Source: Thermoguttaceae bacterium
GTDB taxonomy: Bacteria; Planctomycetota; Planctomycetia; Pirellulales; Thermoguttaceae
DNA length: 64,000 nt
Assembly: GCA_017939795.1 (NCBI GenBank)
Contig: JAGBAA010000141.1
Coordinates: 1 to 64,000 of the forward strand
Reading direction: 5' to 3'
This document shows positions 1 to 9,584 of the stretch, piece after piece. A program made the translations under genes and the position numbers. The notes under the pieces were generated by a model. That model saw only the letters and a program-made list of their open reading frames with translations. It had not been told where the DNA came from and made no database searches. Within the stretch, counting starts at the first letter, position 1. The number at the start of each line of letters is the position of its first letter.

Positions 1-87
1 GGCAGTAAGAATCGGAACGAAACAGAACCTAAAAGCATTGAATTTCAGCAAGTGCCGTAAAAAAGGGCACGAAACAGGAATAGAGAT

Positions 88-127
88 GAAAAAAAAAGAA
101 GGCAGATGAATTAAATTCACCTGCCTT
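88..127 (-). terminator. Intrinsic terminator of tRNA-Glu
   Basis: Read on the minus strand, an AAGGCAG...CTGCCTT hairpin (arms 121-127 and 99-105, with an AT-rich extension of the stem between them) is followed by about nine T. It lies just 3' of the tRNA-Glu gene. Confidence 0.85.
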
Positions 128-129
128 GA

Positions 130-202
130 TACCCTCTAGGGGAGTCGAACCCCTGTACTAGGACTGAGAATCCTATGTCCTGGGCCACTAGACGAAGAGG
201 GC
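130..202 (-). tRNA. tRNA-Glu (anticodon CTC)
   Basis: A full cloverleaf reads on the minus strand. The 7-bp acceptor stem is GCCCTCT/AGAGGGT with a G-U first pair, the D arm begins GTCTAGTGGCCCAGGAC as in bacterial tRNA-Glu, and the anticodon stem TAGGA/TCCTA encloses loop TTCTCAG, giving anticodon CTC. The T arm is CAGGGGTTCGACTCCCCT. The 3' CCA is not encoded (the discriminator A is followed by TC), so CCA must be added enzymatically. The gene has its own promoter and terminator. Confidence 0.95.
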
Positions 203-241
203 TGAGTTCGTGAGAAATATGTGTCTCTCATGATGTGTTAT

Positions 242-269
242 AGGATAACATATTTTTTGTTTTCGTCAA
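242..269 (-). promoter_or_regulatory. Promoter of tRNA-Glu
   Basis: On the minus strand TTGACG (264-269), a 16-nt spacer and TATCCT (242-247) preceded by TGT (extended -10) lie about 40 bp upstream of the mature tRNA 5' end. Confidence 0.6.
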
Positions 270-682
270 TGGGGGGCAGGGGATTTTTTGGGAATTTTTT
301 TGAAAATTTTGCTTTTCAGATAAAATTGGCATCCTATTCCTGGAAAATCATGTGGAGTGCCATGATCTTGCATGAATGCTGAGGGGATTTTTTTCGAGGC
401 GTATTGGAGATGGTTTCTCTGGCAGGTGAAATTCCGAAAAAAATGAAAATTCTTCCCGAAAGGATGTTCCTCTTCGGATCGATCCTCATCTGGGGCTGAT
501 CTATGCTGGAAGATCCGTGCGGTTCGGAAAATCCTTTTTTTTGTTAGATCCTGTACTCCATGGTCGTTTTCTGAGATTTTTCGATCTTTTTTTATGGAAA
601 TTTCTGTTTTTTTAAAAAACTGGTGTATACTTATAACTATATTTTAATAAATACTTCAGTAATTTACTGTCGGGAGTTCCGT
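270..682. other. AT-rich intergenic region, no gene seen
   Basis: This separates the tRNA-Glu promoter from the first PEP-CTERM gene. No convincing small ORF or hairpin is visible. A TATACT hexamer at 626-631 could be a -10 for the downstream gene, but I find no good -35 at 16-18 nt, so I do not call a promoter. Confidence 0.4.
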
Positions 683-3600
683 ATGAATCGTTTTGCAGAA
701 CGTAAAATTCCTTCTATTTACGACTTTACGCGCAGAAACGCCGCGTTTCTGAGTGCGTTCGTTTCGCTGGTCACTCTCATTCCAACTGGAGTGCAGGCAG
801 ACGTCGTTATCAATGGAAACACGATCACCGGCGGCGGCACATACTCTCAGGCCATCAACGCGACGGGGGATCTGGCAGTGACTCCGGGGTCGGGCGAGAC
901 TATTACGTTTACGAACAACGTGGTCACGACGGGTACATTCAATCAGACCGGTTCTTTTGTCGTTTTGGAGGCAGGAACGAAAAACTCTTTCGGCGCGTTT
1001 TTCATTACAAACAATCCGAATAATGCGAGTCCCCACAACAACAATACAAAAATGACGCTCAACGGCGAATTGACCGTCAATAATTTCCATGTTTGCAAGC
1101 GAGGTACCGCGTATGTTGACATCAATGAGGGGGCGATCCTCACCGTCAACAATGAGTTCTTGATCAATCAGGCCAAAAACGCGCAGGGCAGAATTACCCA
1201 GAACGGTGGTACGGTGAATCTGAACGGTACGGGCAATCTGCTCCGTCTTGGACACTATCCGAACACCGGTTATCCTTCCGAATATAATCTGAATGCGGGG
1301 ACGCTGAACGTTCCGAATACAGTCTTGCACGTTGGGTGGGACGGCTACGCGAAACTGAATATCAGCGGCGGCACCGCCAATATGAAGGGGATCAACCTCT
1401 CAGCGGCGAACGGAAAGGGGTTCCTCAATCTCACGGGCGGAACGCTGAATCTTGGCGATGGCGGCGTAACGCACATTCTCCAGAAATCCGCGACCGCGAA
1501 CGCTCCGGAGATCAAGCTCGGCACTGCGACCATCAATGCCGCAGCGAGTCATACCTGGGCGGAGAATCTGACGCTGAATCTCAATTCCGGCGCGACGACG
1601 ACCTTTAACGCGGATGAAGGCAAGACCATTACCGTCGACAGTCTCATTCAGGGATCTGGAGCCATTCAGAAAACCGGGGCCGGAACGCTGGCTCTCACCG
1701 GTGCGAACACATACACGGGCCTGACGACGATCGCCGGCGGTACGCTTCAGGTCAGTACGCTCAACGGAACGATCAATTCCAAAGTCTACGCTCCGGGTGC
1801 GGAAACGGTCCTGGAACTTGGTTTCAATACGGAAAGCGGCGACACGGCAAATTATGGCGGAAGTATTGAAGGACAGACGAACCAGAAAAACCTGACGATC
1901 AAAAAAGTCGGTGCCGGAACGCAGACGCTTTCCCGTACGGGTTACCTCATCGGCGGGTCGAACAGTTCCCTGAAGGAAGTGATCGTCGATGAGGGCCGAC
2001 TTGTCGTCGATGCTGTTCATAAAGTCTTCACGGCGAGCAATACCAAGGGCTTTTTCGACACTGCTCCCATTACGGTCAATGAAGGCGGAACGCTTGAGTA
2101 CGTGCAGATTTGGACGACGTCGCCGAATATCGATCTGACGCTCAACGGCGGTACGCTTCAGCTGGACAATGGGCAGTATCTCAATAAACTGAACTTCAAT
2201 TCCGGAAAAGTCACGCTGGGGTCCGATGATGCGCCATTGCGTGCCGGATACGTTGGGAGCGGCGTGTGGAACGTGACCGGCGGGAATTCCGTGATCGAGA
2301 ATCCGGTGGAGATCGTCAAAAACGGAGACCATACGACGTTCACGCTCAATATCGCGGACGGCGCGTCGCTGGAAATGAAGCGGAATCTGGTCGGACTTTC
2401 CAGTTATCCAGGCTCTGCCGTGAATGTGAACGGAACCGGAACGAATGGAACGGGACTTCTGAAACTCTACTCTGGTTCCGATCTGCCGAAAGTGGCCGAT
2501 CTGGGAACGGTGACGTTCAACAACGCGGACGTTCAGATCAACGGCGGGATGGAAACGTGGTCGGGCGGCGGATTTTTCGGCAGTAATGTCGTCCTGACCA
2601 ATGCCGACCTGAATGTGAATCCTGATGCAGGCAAGACGATCCTGCTTGACAATGCGATCTCCGGGAATGGGACGCTCACAAAAACCGGTGATGGGACTCT
2701 GCATTTTTCCAACCGCAAGACCTACTCCGGAGGAACGACGATCCGGGAAGGTAAAGTCATCGCGAATGCCAAGAACGCTTCTGCAAGTACTTTTGGTACG
2801 GGACGTATTGTCGTAGAGGACGGTGCGGTATTGGAATTCCAGGTCTCCAACCAGCTCGGTTACGGAGCCAACGCCCCCAACGACATCCTCATTCGCGGAA
2901 CATTGAAACCCTCCGACTATACGCACATCAAGAACGTCACGCTGGAAAATGGCACAATCGAAGCGGAGTATGGATTCACTAACGGAGGCAGCGGTCTGGA
3001 TTTCGCGACGCGAACAGGGGTGATCGCTTCCACGGGAGAATCGGTCATCAATTCCCGCATCAACATCAACGGCGGTGCAAAAGCGACATTTGACGTTGTG
3101 TCCGGTAATCTGACGGTCAACGGCATCATCAAAAGCGACGGTAAATTTACGAAAACCGGCGACGGAACGCTTTCTTTGACTGCCGCGAACACTTATACTG
3201 GCGGGACGACCGTCAACGCGGGCACGCTCAAGCTCACCGGCGCGGGAACTCCGGGTACGGGAACGGTCACGCTTGGCGATAAAGGCACGTTGGAACTGAA
3301 CGTCGCGGACGGCGCGGAAAAGACCTTCACGAACAAAGTCGCCGGCTCGGGCCAAGTTGCTAAAACGGGCGCAGGCACGCTGAAACTCAACACCGCAAAC
3401 GGTTTTGAGACTTCCAGCCTGAACGTTTTGGATGGACGTGCGAACGTCGTCGGTACTCTGTCGGGCGATCTCGCCATCGCGGACGGTGCCTCCTTCTCGC
3501 CTGGCGACGGGATCGGGACGCTGACGGTCAACGGTCTTTTCTCGGCAGATGATGGCGCACGGCTCGTGTTTGAGATCGGTGAAGACTCTTCCGACCTGTT

Positions 3601-3913
3601 GGTCATCGGCAGCGAGGGATCGCTGGAAATTTCCGAGAACGCGATTCTTGAATTCCTCTTTACCGGTGAGGAATCAGGCGAGGCGTACACGCTTATTCAG
3701 GCGGAAGACGGTTTCACCGAACTCATGAACGCAGAGTTCTGGAACGATCTTTTGTCCAAAGAAATTGCGGCGAACTGGCATCTTGGCGTTGTTGGAAACT
3801 CCCTTCAGCTCCTTGCTGGAGCATCTGATGCCGTGCCGGAACCGGCAGCGTGGGTACTGCTTGTACTCGGAGCTGCGGGATTGTACTGCGTCCGGAGAAG
3901 GAACGCAAAATAG
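683..3913 (+). CDS. Secreted passenger-repeat protein with PEP-CTERM tail (copy 1)
   Basis: Predicted 1076-residue surface or exported protein. The start at 683 follows GGGAG at 671-675; an upstream in-frame ATG at 623 would add 20 residues unlike the paralogue. The N-terminus is a long basic-then-hydrophobic export signal containing SIYDFTRRNAAFLSAFVSL and ending near GVQA/D. The body is Gly/Asn/Thr-rich, with repeats of the autotransporter passenger type such as KTGAGTLALTGANTYTG and KTGDGTLSLTAANTYTG, expected to form a beta-helix. The C-terminus VPEPAAWVLLVLGAAG followed by an RRR patch is a PEP-CTERM sorting tail, so an exosortase system elsewhere probably processes it. No autotransporter beta-barrel is present. 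The gene ends at a strong terminator and is followed by a close paralogue. The ligand or function is unknown. Confidence 0.88.
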   Translation: MNRFAERKIPSIYDFTRRNAAFLSAFVSLVTLIPTGVQADVVINGNTITGGGTYSQAINATGDLAVTPGSGETITFTNNVVTTGTFNQTGSFVVLEAGTKNSFGAFFITNNPNNASPHNNNTKMTLNGELTVNNFHVCKRGTAYVDINEGAILTVNNEFLINQAKNAQGRITQNGGTVNLNGTGNLLRLGHYPNTGYPSEYNLNAGTLNVPNTVLHVGWDGYAKLNISGGTANMKGINLSAANGKGFLNLTGGTLNLGDGGVTHILQKSATANAPEIKLGTATINAAASHTWAENLTLNLNSGATTTFNADEGKTITVDSLIQGSGAIQKTGAGTLALTGANTYTGLTTIAGGTLQVSTLNGTINSKVYAPGAETVLELGFNTESGDTANYGGSIEGQTNQKNLTIKKVGAGTQTLSRTGYLIGGSNSSLKEVIVDEGRLVVDAVHKVFTASNTKGFFDTAPITVNEGGTLEYVQIWTTSPNIDLTLNGGTLQLDNGQYLNKLNFNSGKVTLGSDDAPLRAGYVGSGVWNVTGGNSVIENPVEIVKNGDHTTFTLNIADGASLEMKRNLVGLSSYPGSAVNVNGTGTNGTGLLKLYSGSDLPKVADLGTVTFNNADVQINGGMETWSGGGFFGSNVVLTNADLNVNPDAGKTILLDNAISGNGTLTKTGDGTLHFSNRKTYSGGTTIREGKVIANAKNASASTFGTGRIVVEDGAVLEFQVSNQLGYGANAPNDILIRGTLKPSDYTHIKNVTLENGTIEAEYGFTNGGSGLDFATRTGVIASTGESVINSRININGGAKATFDVVSGNLTVNGIIKSDGKFTKTGDGTLSLTAANTYTGGTTVNAGTLKLTGAGTPGTGTVTLGDKGTLELNVADGAEKTFTNKVAGSGQVAKTGAGTLKLNTANGFETSSLNVLDGRANVVGTLSGDLAIADGASFSPGDGIGTLTVNGLFSADDGARLVFEIGEDSSDLLVIGSEGSLEISENAILEFLFTGEESGEAYTLIQAEDGFTELMNAEFWNDLLSKEIAANWHLGVVGNSLQLLAGASDAVPEPAAWVLLVLGAAGLYCVRRRNAK

Positions 3914-3949
3914 AAGACGAGTGAAAAAAGAAGTCTGCAAAATTGAAAT

Positions 3950-3987
3950 GGGAGAGGAATTTAGGGAACCTCTCCCGTTTTTTTTTT
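3950..3987 (+). terminator. Intrinsic terminator of PEP-CTERM copy 1
   Basis: GGGAGAGG (3950-3957) pairs with CCTCTCCC (3969-3976) and is followed by G and ten T. It should uncouple the two tandem paralogues. Confidence 0.92.
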
Positions 3988-4046
3988 GATAAAATCGGCA
4001 AATATCCTAAATATTCCAGTATTTTTTGGGATAATTTAGAAAATTT

Positions 4047-4076
4047 TTGTGTTTTTTCACGGAATCGGAATATAAT
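4047..4076 (+). promoter_or_regulatory. Candidate promoter of PEP-CTERM copy 2
   Basis: A perfect TATAAT lies at 4071-4076 with TTGTGT at 4047-4052 (18-nt spacer), about 50 bp before the chosen start. The -35 is only a partial match, but a terminator just upstream makes an own promoter likely. Confidence 0.5.
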
Positions 4077-4127
4077 AGTATCATTGTTCGTAATATTTGG
4101 ATGATTTTTCCTCAAAGGACACCACAA

Positions 4128-7100
4128 ATGGCCCATTTTGCAAAATATCGATTTCCATCCATTTATGATTTTACCCGCAGAAACGCCGCGTTTTTGAGTG
4201 CGTTCGTCTCTTTGGCGTGTCTTGTGCCGACTGGTGCGCGGGCAGATGTCGTCGTCAGCGGAAACACGATCACCGGAGGCGGCTCGTACTCCCAGGAGAT
4301 CAACACAACGGGCGATCTGACCGTGACGCCGGATGCCGAGCAGACGATCACGTTTGAGAATAATGTCGTCACGACCGGGACGCTTAAGCAAAATGGCGCG
4401 AATCTCATCTTTGCTGCCGGGACGCAAAACTCTTTCGGCTCGTTTTTTATTACGAATGCCAGTGTTAATGGCTCGAAAATGGTCCTGAACGGTGAGATGT
4501 CCGTCAACAATTTTAATATGTGCGACAAATGGACTGTTTATGCTGACATCAATGATGGGGCGGTCCTTACTGTCAATAACGACTTCTTCATCAATCAGAG
4601 TAAAAACGCGCAGGGAATAATCACCCAGAACGGCGGAACGGTCAATTTGAACGGTACTGGCGATCAGCTCCGTCTCGGTCACTATACCAATACTGGCTAT
4701 CCGTCAGAATACAATTTGAAAGCCGGTACTCTGAACGCTTCAAACGCCGTCCTGAATGTCGCGTGGGACGGTCACGCGAAATTGAACATCAGCGGCGGAA
4801 CGGCGAATCTCAAGGGGATCAACCTTTCTGCCAGCAGCGGAAAAGGTTTTCTGAATCTCACCGGAGGGACGCTGAATCTTGGCGACTCCGGAGTGACGTC
4901 CATCGTGAAAACCTCCTACGGCACTCAGCCTGCTCCGGAGATCAAGCTCGGAACGGCGACCGTGAATGCCGCGGCAAGCCACACCTGGGCGGATAATCTG
5001 ACGGTCACGCTGAATTCCGGAACGACCACGACTTTCAACGCGGACGAAGGCAAAACCATCACCATCGCCAGCGTCGTTCAGGGAACCGGGGCCATCAGCA
5101 AAACCGGAGCCGGCACGCTGATCCTTTGCGGTTCCTCGCTTCAGGCCTCGACCGTGACCTCGACCGCCGGAACGCTGGTGCTTGGAACGCCCGGAAACGC
5201 CATGTATATCAAGCCGACCTCTTCCCTGATCGCCAATGGCGGAGAAGTGCGTGTGGATGGAGACGTGATCTTTAACGATTCCTCCTCATATGTGATCTGC
5301 GGCGGTTCCTGGACCGGTGACGGATCCGTGACTGTTCAGGGCGGGTACATTCGCGTCAACACGCTGGATTTCACTAACGGCATTACGTTTGACGGCGGTT
5401 TGATCCTGAACAACGATAACAATGCTGTTCTGAACGCGGATCTGACGGTCATCAAGGACGGAAGCAAGATCCAGGCCGGCTGGAGTAAAATGCTGACATT
5501 TAACGGTGCGCTGAAAGGTTCCGCGTCGCTGACCGTCGGAAAAGACTCCGGCTGGGTCCGTTTCTCCGGCGATGGGAGCGAATATACGGGAGATCTGCTC
5601 GTTCAGGGGCAGATGCGTGTCGGAGGTGATGGAAAAGACACTTCGGATGCCTCGCAGGTCCTTGGTTCCGGGAAGATCCGGCTCAACGGCGGTACGATCC
5701 AGAATAACAACAACCACTTCACCATTCCCAACGCGCTGGAAGTTCTTTCCGAGTCGTCATTGAAGTCCGGATGGAGCAAAAATTCGACCTATACCGGAGC
5801 GATCACCGGCTCTGGAAAACTCATCGTGATTTCCGATTCCGGCTGGGTGATCATGGGAACTTCCTCTGACGATACCTTTACCGGCGACGTTCAGTGCAAC
5901 TGGGGCAGCACCAGTTCCATGGGAAAAATGCGTCTCGCGGCGGAACAGCCATTCGGCGCGAACGCGGGGACCGGATACTTTTACGGCCAGCTGGACATGA
6001 ACGGCTACTCGCAGGCGTTCAAGGGACTGTACAGCAATACGGACGGTTCTACGCTCAAGGGACAGATCTTCAACAATACGGATAAACGGTCGACGCTGAC
6101 CTTGAACATCACAGGCAAAGACCTGACCTACCAAGGCAAGATCGACGGCAATATCGAGCTGATCGTCAACGCGGACGGCGCAGGAAAACAGACGCTCAAC
6201 AATAACCAAAGCACCTTCACCGGCAACGTCGTCGTGAACGGCGGAACGCTCGTTGCGTCGGCAGGCTGGAAGTACGTGGACACGACGGTATTTGGCGACT
6301 ATGTCTCCAAGACCGTGACGGTCAACGACGGTGCGGAGCTGGTTTTCGCGGCACAGGACGTCGTTTCCAACAGCGGGACCAATTCCCCGATCCAGTTCAT
6401 CGTTAACGGCGGTACGATCCGCAACTCCGGGACGGTCTACAATAACCTCGCCAACACGGTATTTACCGACGGTGCGCAGCTTTACGCCGCGGACGGCAAC
6501 GCCACGTGGAAAGCGTACAAACTGTCCAGTAAAGTCTCCGTGCTGCGCAACGCCGACGGTTCCGCCGCGGATGCGGTCACGTTCTCTTCCGATCTGACCA
6601 AGGCGAACGCGACTTACTCCTTCGGTCATGGCACCAGCATTTACGTCGAAGACGTCACCAGCGATTCGGCAGCCGTGACTGACACGAACTCCGACCTGAT
6701 CATTTCCGCGGTCATTACCAATCCGAACACGGAAAGTAATCGAACGTTCTACAAAGACGGAGCGGGTATCCTGGAATTCACCGCCGCCAACACGTTCAAC
6801 GGCACGGCAAGCATCCGCGAAGGCGTTTTGCGTCTTACTGGAGACGGAACGCTCGGAACCAGTGCCGTCGCCATCGGTGAGGCCGGCACGCTGGAGATCG
6901 CGTACGAGGATCCGGCGAAGAATGTGGATATTTCGTCTCTTGCGTTGGCTGAGGGAGGTACCTTCAAACTGACTTCCGGTACGGTCTCCGTCGACGGAGC
7001 ATTCTCGGCAGGAGACGGCTCACAGCTCGTGTTTGAGCTTGGCGGCGACACTTCCGACCTTTTGGTCCTCGGCAGCGGCAGTACGCTTGACATTTCCGAC

Positions 7101-7370
7101 GACGCGGTCCTCGAGCTTCTCTTGCGCGACGGTGTTTCCGGAACGTACACGCTCATTGAGGCGGAAAACGGATTTGGCGATTACGCGGATGCCGCGTTCT
7201 GGACGGACCTTCTGACTACGGAAAGCGACTACTTTTGGAATCTTTCCATCGTTGGAAACTCCCTCCTGGCAACAGCCGACCCGAATGTCGTTCCGGAACC
7301 CGCAACGTGGGCACTGCTGGTCCTTGGCATTTCGGGGATCTGCTTCATTCGGAGAAAGAATGCGAAATAG
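4128..7370 (+). CDS. Secreted passenger-repeat protein with PEP-CTERM tail (copy 2)
   Basis: Predicted 1080-residue paralogue of the preceding gene. Homology is strongest over the first third: the same SIYDFTRRNAAFLSAFVSL export segment, the same GNTITGGG opening of the mature part, and matching blocks such as NLTGGTLNLGD. The middle diverges. The start at 4128 aligns with copy 1 and follows AAAGGA about 10 nt upstream; an ATG at 4101 is an alternative. Passenger-type repeats (KTGAGTLILCG, KDGAGILEFTAANTFNG) indicate a beta-helix. The tail VPEPATWALLVLGISGIC plus RRK is a PEP-CTERM signal. No beta-barrel follows. The role is probably cell-surface or matrix; substrate unknown. Confidence 0.88.
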   Translation: MAHFAKYRFPSIYDFTRRNAAFLSAFVSLACLVPTGARADVVVSGNTITGGGSYSQEINTTGDLTVTPDAEQTITFENNVVTTGTLKQNGANLIFAAGTQNSFGSFFITNASVNGSKMVLNGEMSVNNFNMCDKWTVYADINDGAVLTVNNDFFINQSKNAQGIITQNGGTVNLNGTGDQLRLGHYTNTGYPSEYNLKAGTLNASNAVLNVAWDGHAKLNISGGTANLKGINLSASSGKGFLNLTGGTLNLGDSGVTSIVKTSYGTQPAPEIKLGTATVNAAASHTWADNLTVTLNSGTTTTFNADEGKTITIASVVQGTGAISKTGAGTLILCGSSLQASTVTSTAGTLVLGTPGNAMYIKPTSSLIANGGEVRVDGDVIFNDSSSYVICGGSWTGDGSVTVQGGYIRVNTLDFTNGITFDGGLILNNDNNAVLNADLTVIKDGSKIQAGWSKMLTFNGALKGSASLTVGKDSGWVRFSGDGSEYTGDLLVQGQMRVGGDGKDTSDASQVLGSGKIRLNGGTIQNNNNHFTIPNALEVLSESSLKSGWSKNSTYTGAITGSGKLIVISDSGWVIMGTSSDDTFTGDVQCNWGSTSSMGKMRLAAEQPFGANAGTGYFYGQLDMNGYSQAFKGLYSNTDGSTLKGQIFNNTDKRSTLTLNITGKDLTYQGKIDGNIELIVNADGAGKQTLNNNQSTFTGNVVVNGGTLVASAGWKYVDTTVFGDYVSKTVTVNDGAELVFAAQDVVSNSGTNSPIQFIVNGGTIRNSGTVYNNLANTVFTDGAQLYAADGNATWKAYKLSSKVSVLRNADGSAADAVTFSSDLTKANATYSFGHGTSIYVEDVTSDSAAVTDTNSDLIISAVITNPNTESNRTFYKDGAGILEFTAANTFNGTASIREGVLRLTGDGTLGTSAVAIGEAGTLEIAYEDPAKNVDISSLALAEGGTFKLTSGTVSVDGAFSAGDGSQLVFELGGDTSDLLVLGSGSTLDISDDAVLELLLRDGVSGTYTLIEAENGFGDYADAAFWTDLLTTESDYFWNLSIVGNSLLATADPNVVPEPATWALLVLGISGICFIRRKNAK

Positions 7371-7403
7371 CGGATAGAGAAAACGAAGTTCATTTTTCAG
7401 CGC

Positions 7404-7437
7404 GGGAGGGAATGCACAGCATCGCCCTCTCGTTTTT
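7404..7437 (+). terminator. Intrinsic terminator of PEP-CTERM copy 2
   Basis: GGGAGGG (7404-7410) pairs with CCCTCTC (7425-7431, one G-U), followed by G and five T. It ends 29 bp before the queG start. Confidence 0.8.
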
Positions 7438-7466
7438 CATTAAGTTTCAGATCTTCCAGGTGTTCC

Positions 7467-8465
7467 ATGCCGGCTGAATTTCAACAACTCACCATTCCTG
7501 AACCGATTCGCGAGGCCGCGCGTACGCTCGGTTTTCCGCTTTTGGGGGCGGTCGAGGCGTGTGGATCGGAATTTTTCCCGGAATTTCAGGCGTGGCTTGA
7601 AGCTGGGAAATGTGCGGAGATGGCGTATCTGCGCGAACATGCCGATGCACGCCGTCATCCAGGATCCGTTCTTCCCGGCGTCCGTTCGATCCTGATGCTG
7701 GGGATGCCGTTCGCAGAGTTGGAAAAAATCGCGGAGCGGGAGCATGCAGATCATCCAATTCGGAAGTTTCTCGTACGGCAAGCACCAGAAAGCGGCTCCT
7801 CGGAACCTCCTGAAAACACTGCGTTCGTTGCGCAGTATGCTTCCAGCGGTCTCGACTACCACGATATTATCCGCCGCCAACTGAAAGCACTTCAAAAAAC
7901 ATTTCGTGAGTTTTTTCCGAACCAGACCTCACGCGGGATTGTGGACACTGCTCCATTTTTCGAGCGGGAATTCGCCGTCCGCGCCGGACTTGGTTTCCTT
8001 GGTCGAAATCGAATGCTGATCCACCCCGAATTCGGCAGTCTTTTTTTTCTCGCGGCAATTCTGACGACGGAAGTGCTTCCGGTGAGTGCAGAGAGGCCGT
8101 CTGTGCCGCTTTTGACACGGGAAGAACAGCTCGAATTCCGCCGCCGCTGCGAGTCCTGCGGTCAGTGTCTGTGTGCGTGTCCAACCGGTGCGCTTTCGGA
8201 ATCGGGGTTGGATGCGCGACTCTGCGCAAGCTATCTGACGATCGAAGACCGATCCTTCGGGGGATCTTCCATGCCGGTTTCCTCTCCATATCTTCTCGGC
8301 TGCGATGAGTGCCAGCGTCACTGTCCGTGGAATCAGCCGTTCCCGCCGCGTACCCTTTTTCGTCTGGACGCCTTCCCGCTTACTTCCGACACGCTCCGAC
8401 GCACCCCGTTCTTCCGTCCCGGCCCTGAAAAACTGGAAGCACGGGCGCAGGAACTTCAAAAATGA
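7467..8465 (+). CDS. queG: Epoxyqueuosine reductase QueG
   Basis: Predicted 332-residue cytoplasmic iron-sulfur, cobalamin-dependent enzyme that reduces epoxyqueuosine to queuosine in tRNA, the last step of the pathway. The family region around VDTAPFFEREFAVRAGLGF contains the expected catalytic Asp (D160). A 4Fe-4S site lies in CESCGQCLCACP (C228, C231, C234, C238) and a second uses C253 plus CDECQRHCPWN (C279, C282, C286). At 332 residues it is shorter than E. coli or B. subtilis QueG (about 380), lacking most of the C-terminal HEAT-like extension, as many homologues do. The ribosome site is weak (AGGTG). It faces queC tail to tail with a 40-bp gap, so the pathway's preQ0 synthase and final reductase are neighbours but separately transcribed. 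Confidence 0.95.
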   Translation: MPAEFQQLTIPEPIREAARTLGFPLLGAVEACGSEFFPEFQAWLEAGKCAEMAYLREHADARRHPGSVLPGVRSILMLGMPFAELEKIAEREHADHPIRKFLVRQAPESGSSEPPENTAFVAQYASSGLDYHDIIRRQLKALQKTFREFFPNQTSRGIVDTAPFFEREFAVRAGLGFLGRNRMLIHPEFGSLFFLAAILTTEVLPVSAERPSVPLLTREEQLEFRRRCESCGQCLCACPTGALSESGLDARLCASYLTIEDRSFGGSSMPVSSPYLLGCDECQRHCPWNQPFPPRTLFRLDAFPLTSDTLRRTPFFRPGPEKLEARAQELQK

Positions 8466-8505
8466 AAGCAGAATGTCATTCCGGCAGTGTGTCGGAGGAC
8501 GATTT

Positions 8506-9207
8506 CTATTTTTTCGCACCGTTTAGATACGGGACCGGATCGGTGAAGCCGGCCTGACGAAAACCTTCGAGCCTCAGTCGGCAGGCGTCGCATTCGCCGC
8601 AGCTCGTTCCGTCTTCTGCCGGATCATAGCACGTGTGCGTCAGCGAGTAATCCACCCCAAGCTCCATTCCGCGCTGCACGATCTGTGCCTTAGAGAGGTA
8701 AAGCAGCGGTGCGTGAAATTTCATCTTCAGCCGACCTTCCACACTTGCTTTCGTGGCCAGATTCGCCATCGTTTCAAACGCTTCAAGGAACTCCGGACGG
8801 CAATCCGGATACCCGCTGTAGTCGATATGGTTGATCCCGAGGAAAATGTCTTCTGCACCGACCGTCTCGGCAAACGCAAGTGCCAGGGAAAGCATGATGG
8901 TATTGCGGGCCGGAACGTACGTGTCGGGGATCTCATCCTGCATCGTGTCGGCTGGCCGATCGTGCGGAACGGCGATCGACGGATCCGTGAGCGCACTTCC
9001 GCCGAAACACGCAAGATCGAGATTCAGAAATTCGTGCCGTTTTACGCCGACAGCTTCTCCCACACGCCGGGCCGCCTCCAGCTCAAAAAGGTGACGCTGG
9101 CCGTAATTGACCGTCAGGGCGTACAGTTCGTCGAAACCTTCTGATTTCGCGATCGCGGCAGTCGTGCTGGAATCCAGACCTCCGGAAAGAAGAACGATGG
9201 CTTTCAT
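8506..9207 (-). CDS. queC: 7-cyano-7-deazaguanine (preQ0) synthase QueC
   Basis: Predicted 233-residue ATP-dependent enzyme converting 7-carboxy-7-deazaguanine and ammonia to preQ0. The PP-loop SGGLDSS sits directly after the start. The C-terminal zinc cysteines are seen in CYDPAEDGTSCGECDACRLR. The start at 9207 is set by an ideal GGAGGT about 7 nt upstream; a further-upstream in-frame start would add 17 residues and is rejected. Length matches the family (220-235). A good promoter lies 43-70 bp upstream. The leader of about 36 nt is too short for a preQ1 riboswitch plus expression platform. Other queuosine genes (queD, queE, queF, tgt, queA) are not in this window. Confidence 0.97.
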   Translation of the reverse strand: MKAIVLLSGGLDSSTTAAIAKSEGFDELYALTVNYGQRHLFELEAARRVGEAVGVKRHEFLNLDLACFGGSALTDPSIAVPHDRPADTMQDEIPDTYVPARNTIMLSLALAFAETVGAEDIFLGINHIDYSGYPDCRPEFLEAFETMANLATKASVEGRLKMKFHAPLLYLSKAQIVQRGMELGVDYSLTHTCYDPAEDGTSCGECDACRLRLEGFRQAGFTDPVPYLNGAKK

Positions 9208-9249
9208 GGGATGACCTCCAAAAGGGAATGTGGAAAAAATCGTGTCCCC

Positions 9250-9277
9250 AGTATACACGAATCCTCAGATTTTTCAA
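9250..9277 (-). promoter_or_regulatory. Promoter of queC
   Basis: On the minus strand TTGAAA (9272-9277), a 16-nt spacer and TATACT (9250-9255), giving a start site near 9243 and a leader of about 36 nt. Confidence 0.7.
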
Positions 9278-9584
9278 GCGGGAGACCATGGTTTCCTCAA
9301 AAAGAAACAGAAAAAAAGGCGGGATCTGAAATGCACATCCGGAACCCGTGTACCGATCGGAGTGGGATTAAGGCCATTTTTTTCTTTGCGATCCGCCGGG
9401 ACGGTGCGGAATGTATCAGGAAAAGATCCCAAAGAAAAGATTTCGGGAATGAAAACCACGTTTTAGAAGTCCAGCCGCAAGGGGAGTCGGCTGTTTTTGG
9501 AAAAATTTTTAACGAAAAAGATGAAGTTTAGGGGGTTTGCGTAAAATTTTTAGAAATTATTTGAAAAAGTTTACCCCCCCCTGC
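9278..9584. other. Intergenic region with an orphan terminator-like hairpin
   Basis: No gene is supported here. CAGCCG (9472-9477) and CGGCTG (9488-9493) form a hairpin followed by TTTTT on the plus strand, but nothing obvious upstream on that strand would be terminated. It could mark a small RNA or only block read-through toward hppA. A run of seven C lies near 9574-9581. Confidence 0.35.

Noticed and set aside
1400-3355. A 651-codon antisense frame in the first PEP-CTERM gene
   Set aside because: It arises from the repetitive GC-rich sense repeats. The Arg-rich product has no recognisable domain and no ribosome site.
683-7370. Classical type V autotransporters
   Set aside because: The passenger-like repeats are present, but no C-terminal beta-barrel follows; the C-termini are PEP-CTERM tails.
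9208-9249. preQ1 riboswitch in front of queC
   Set aside because: The predicted leader is only about 36 nt and shows no aptamer plus expression platform.
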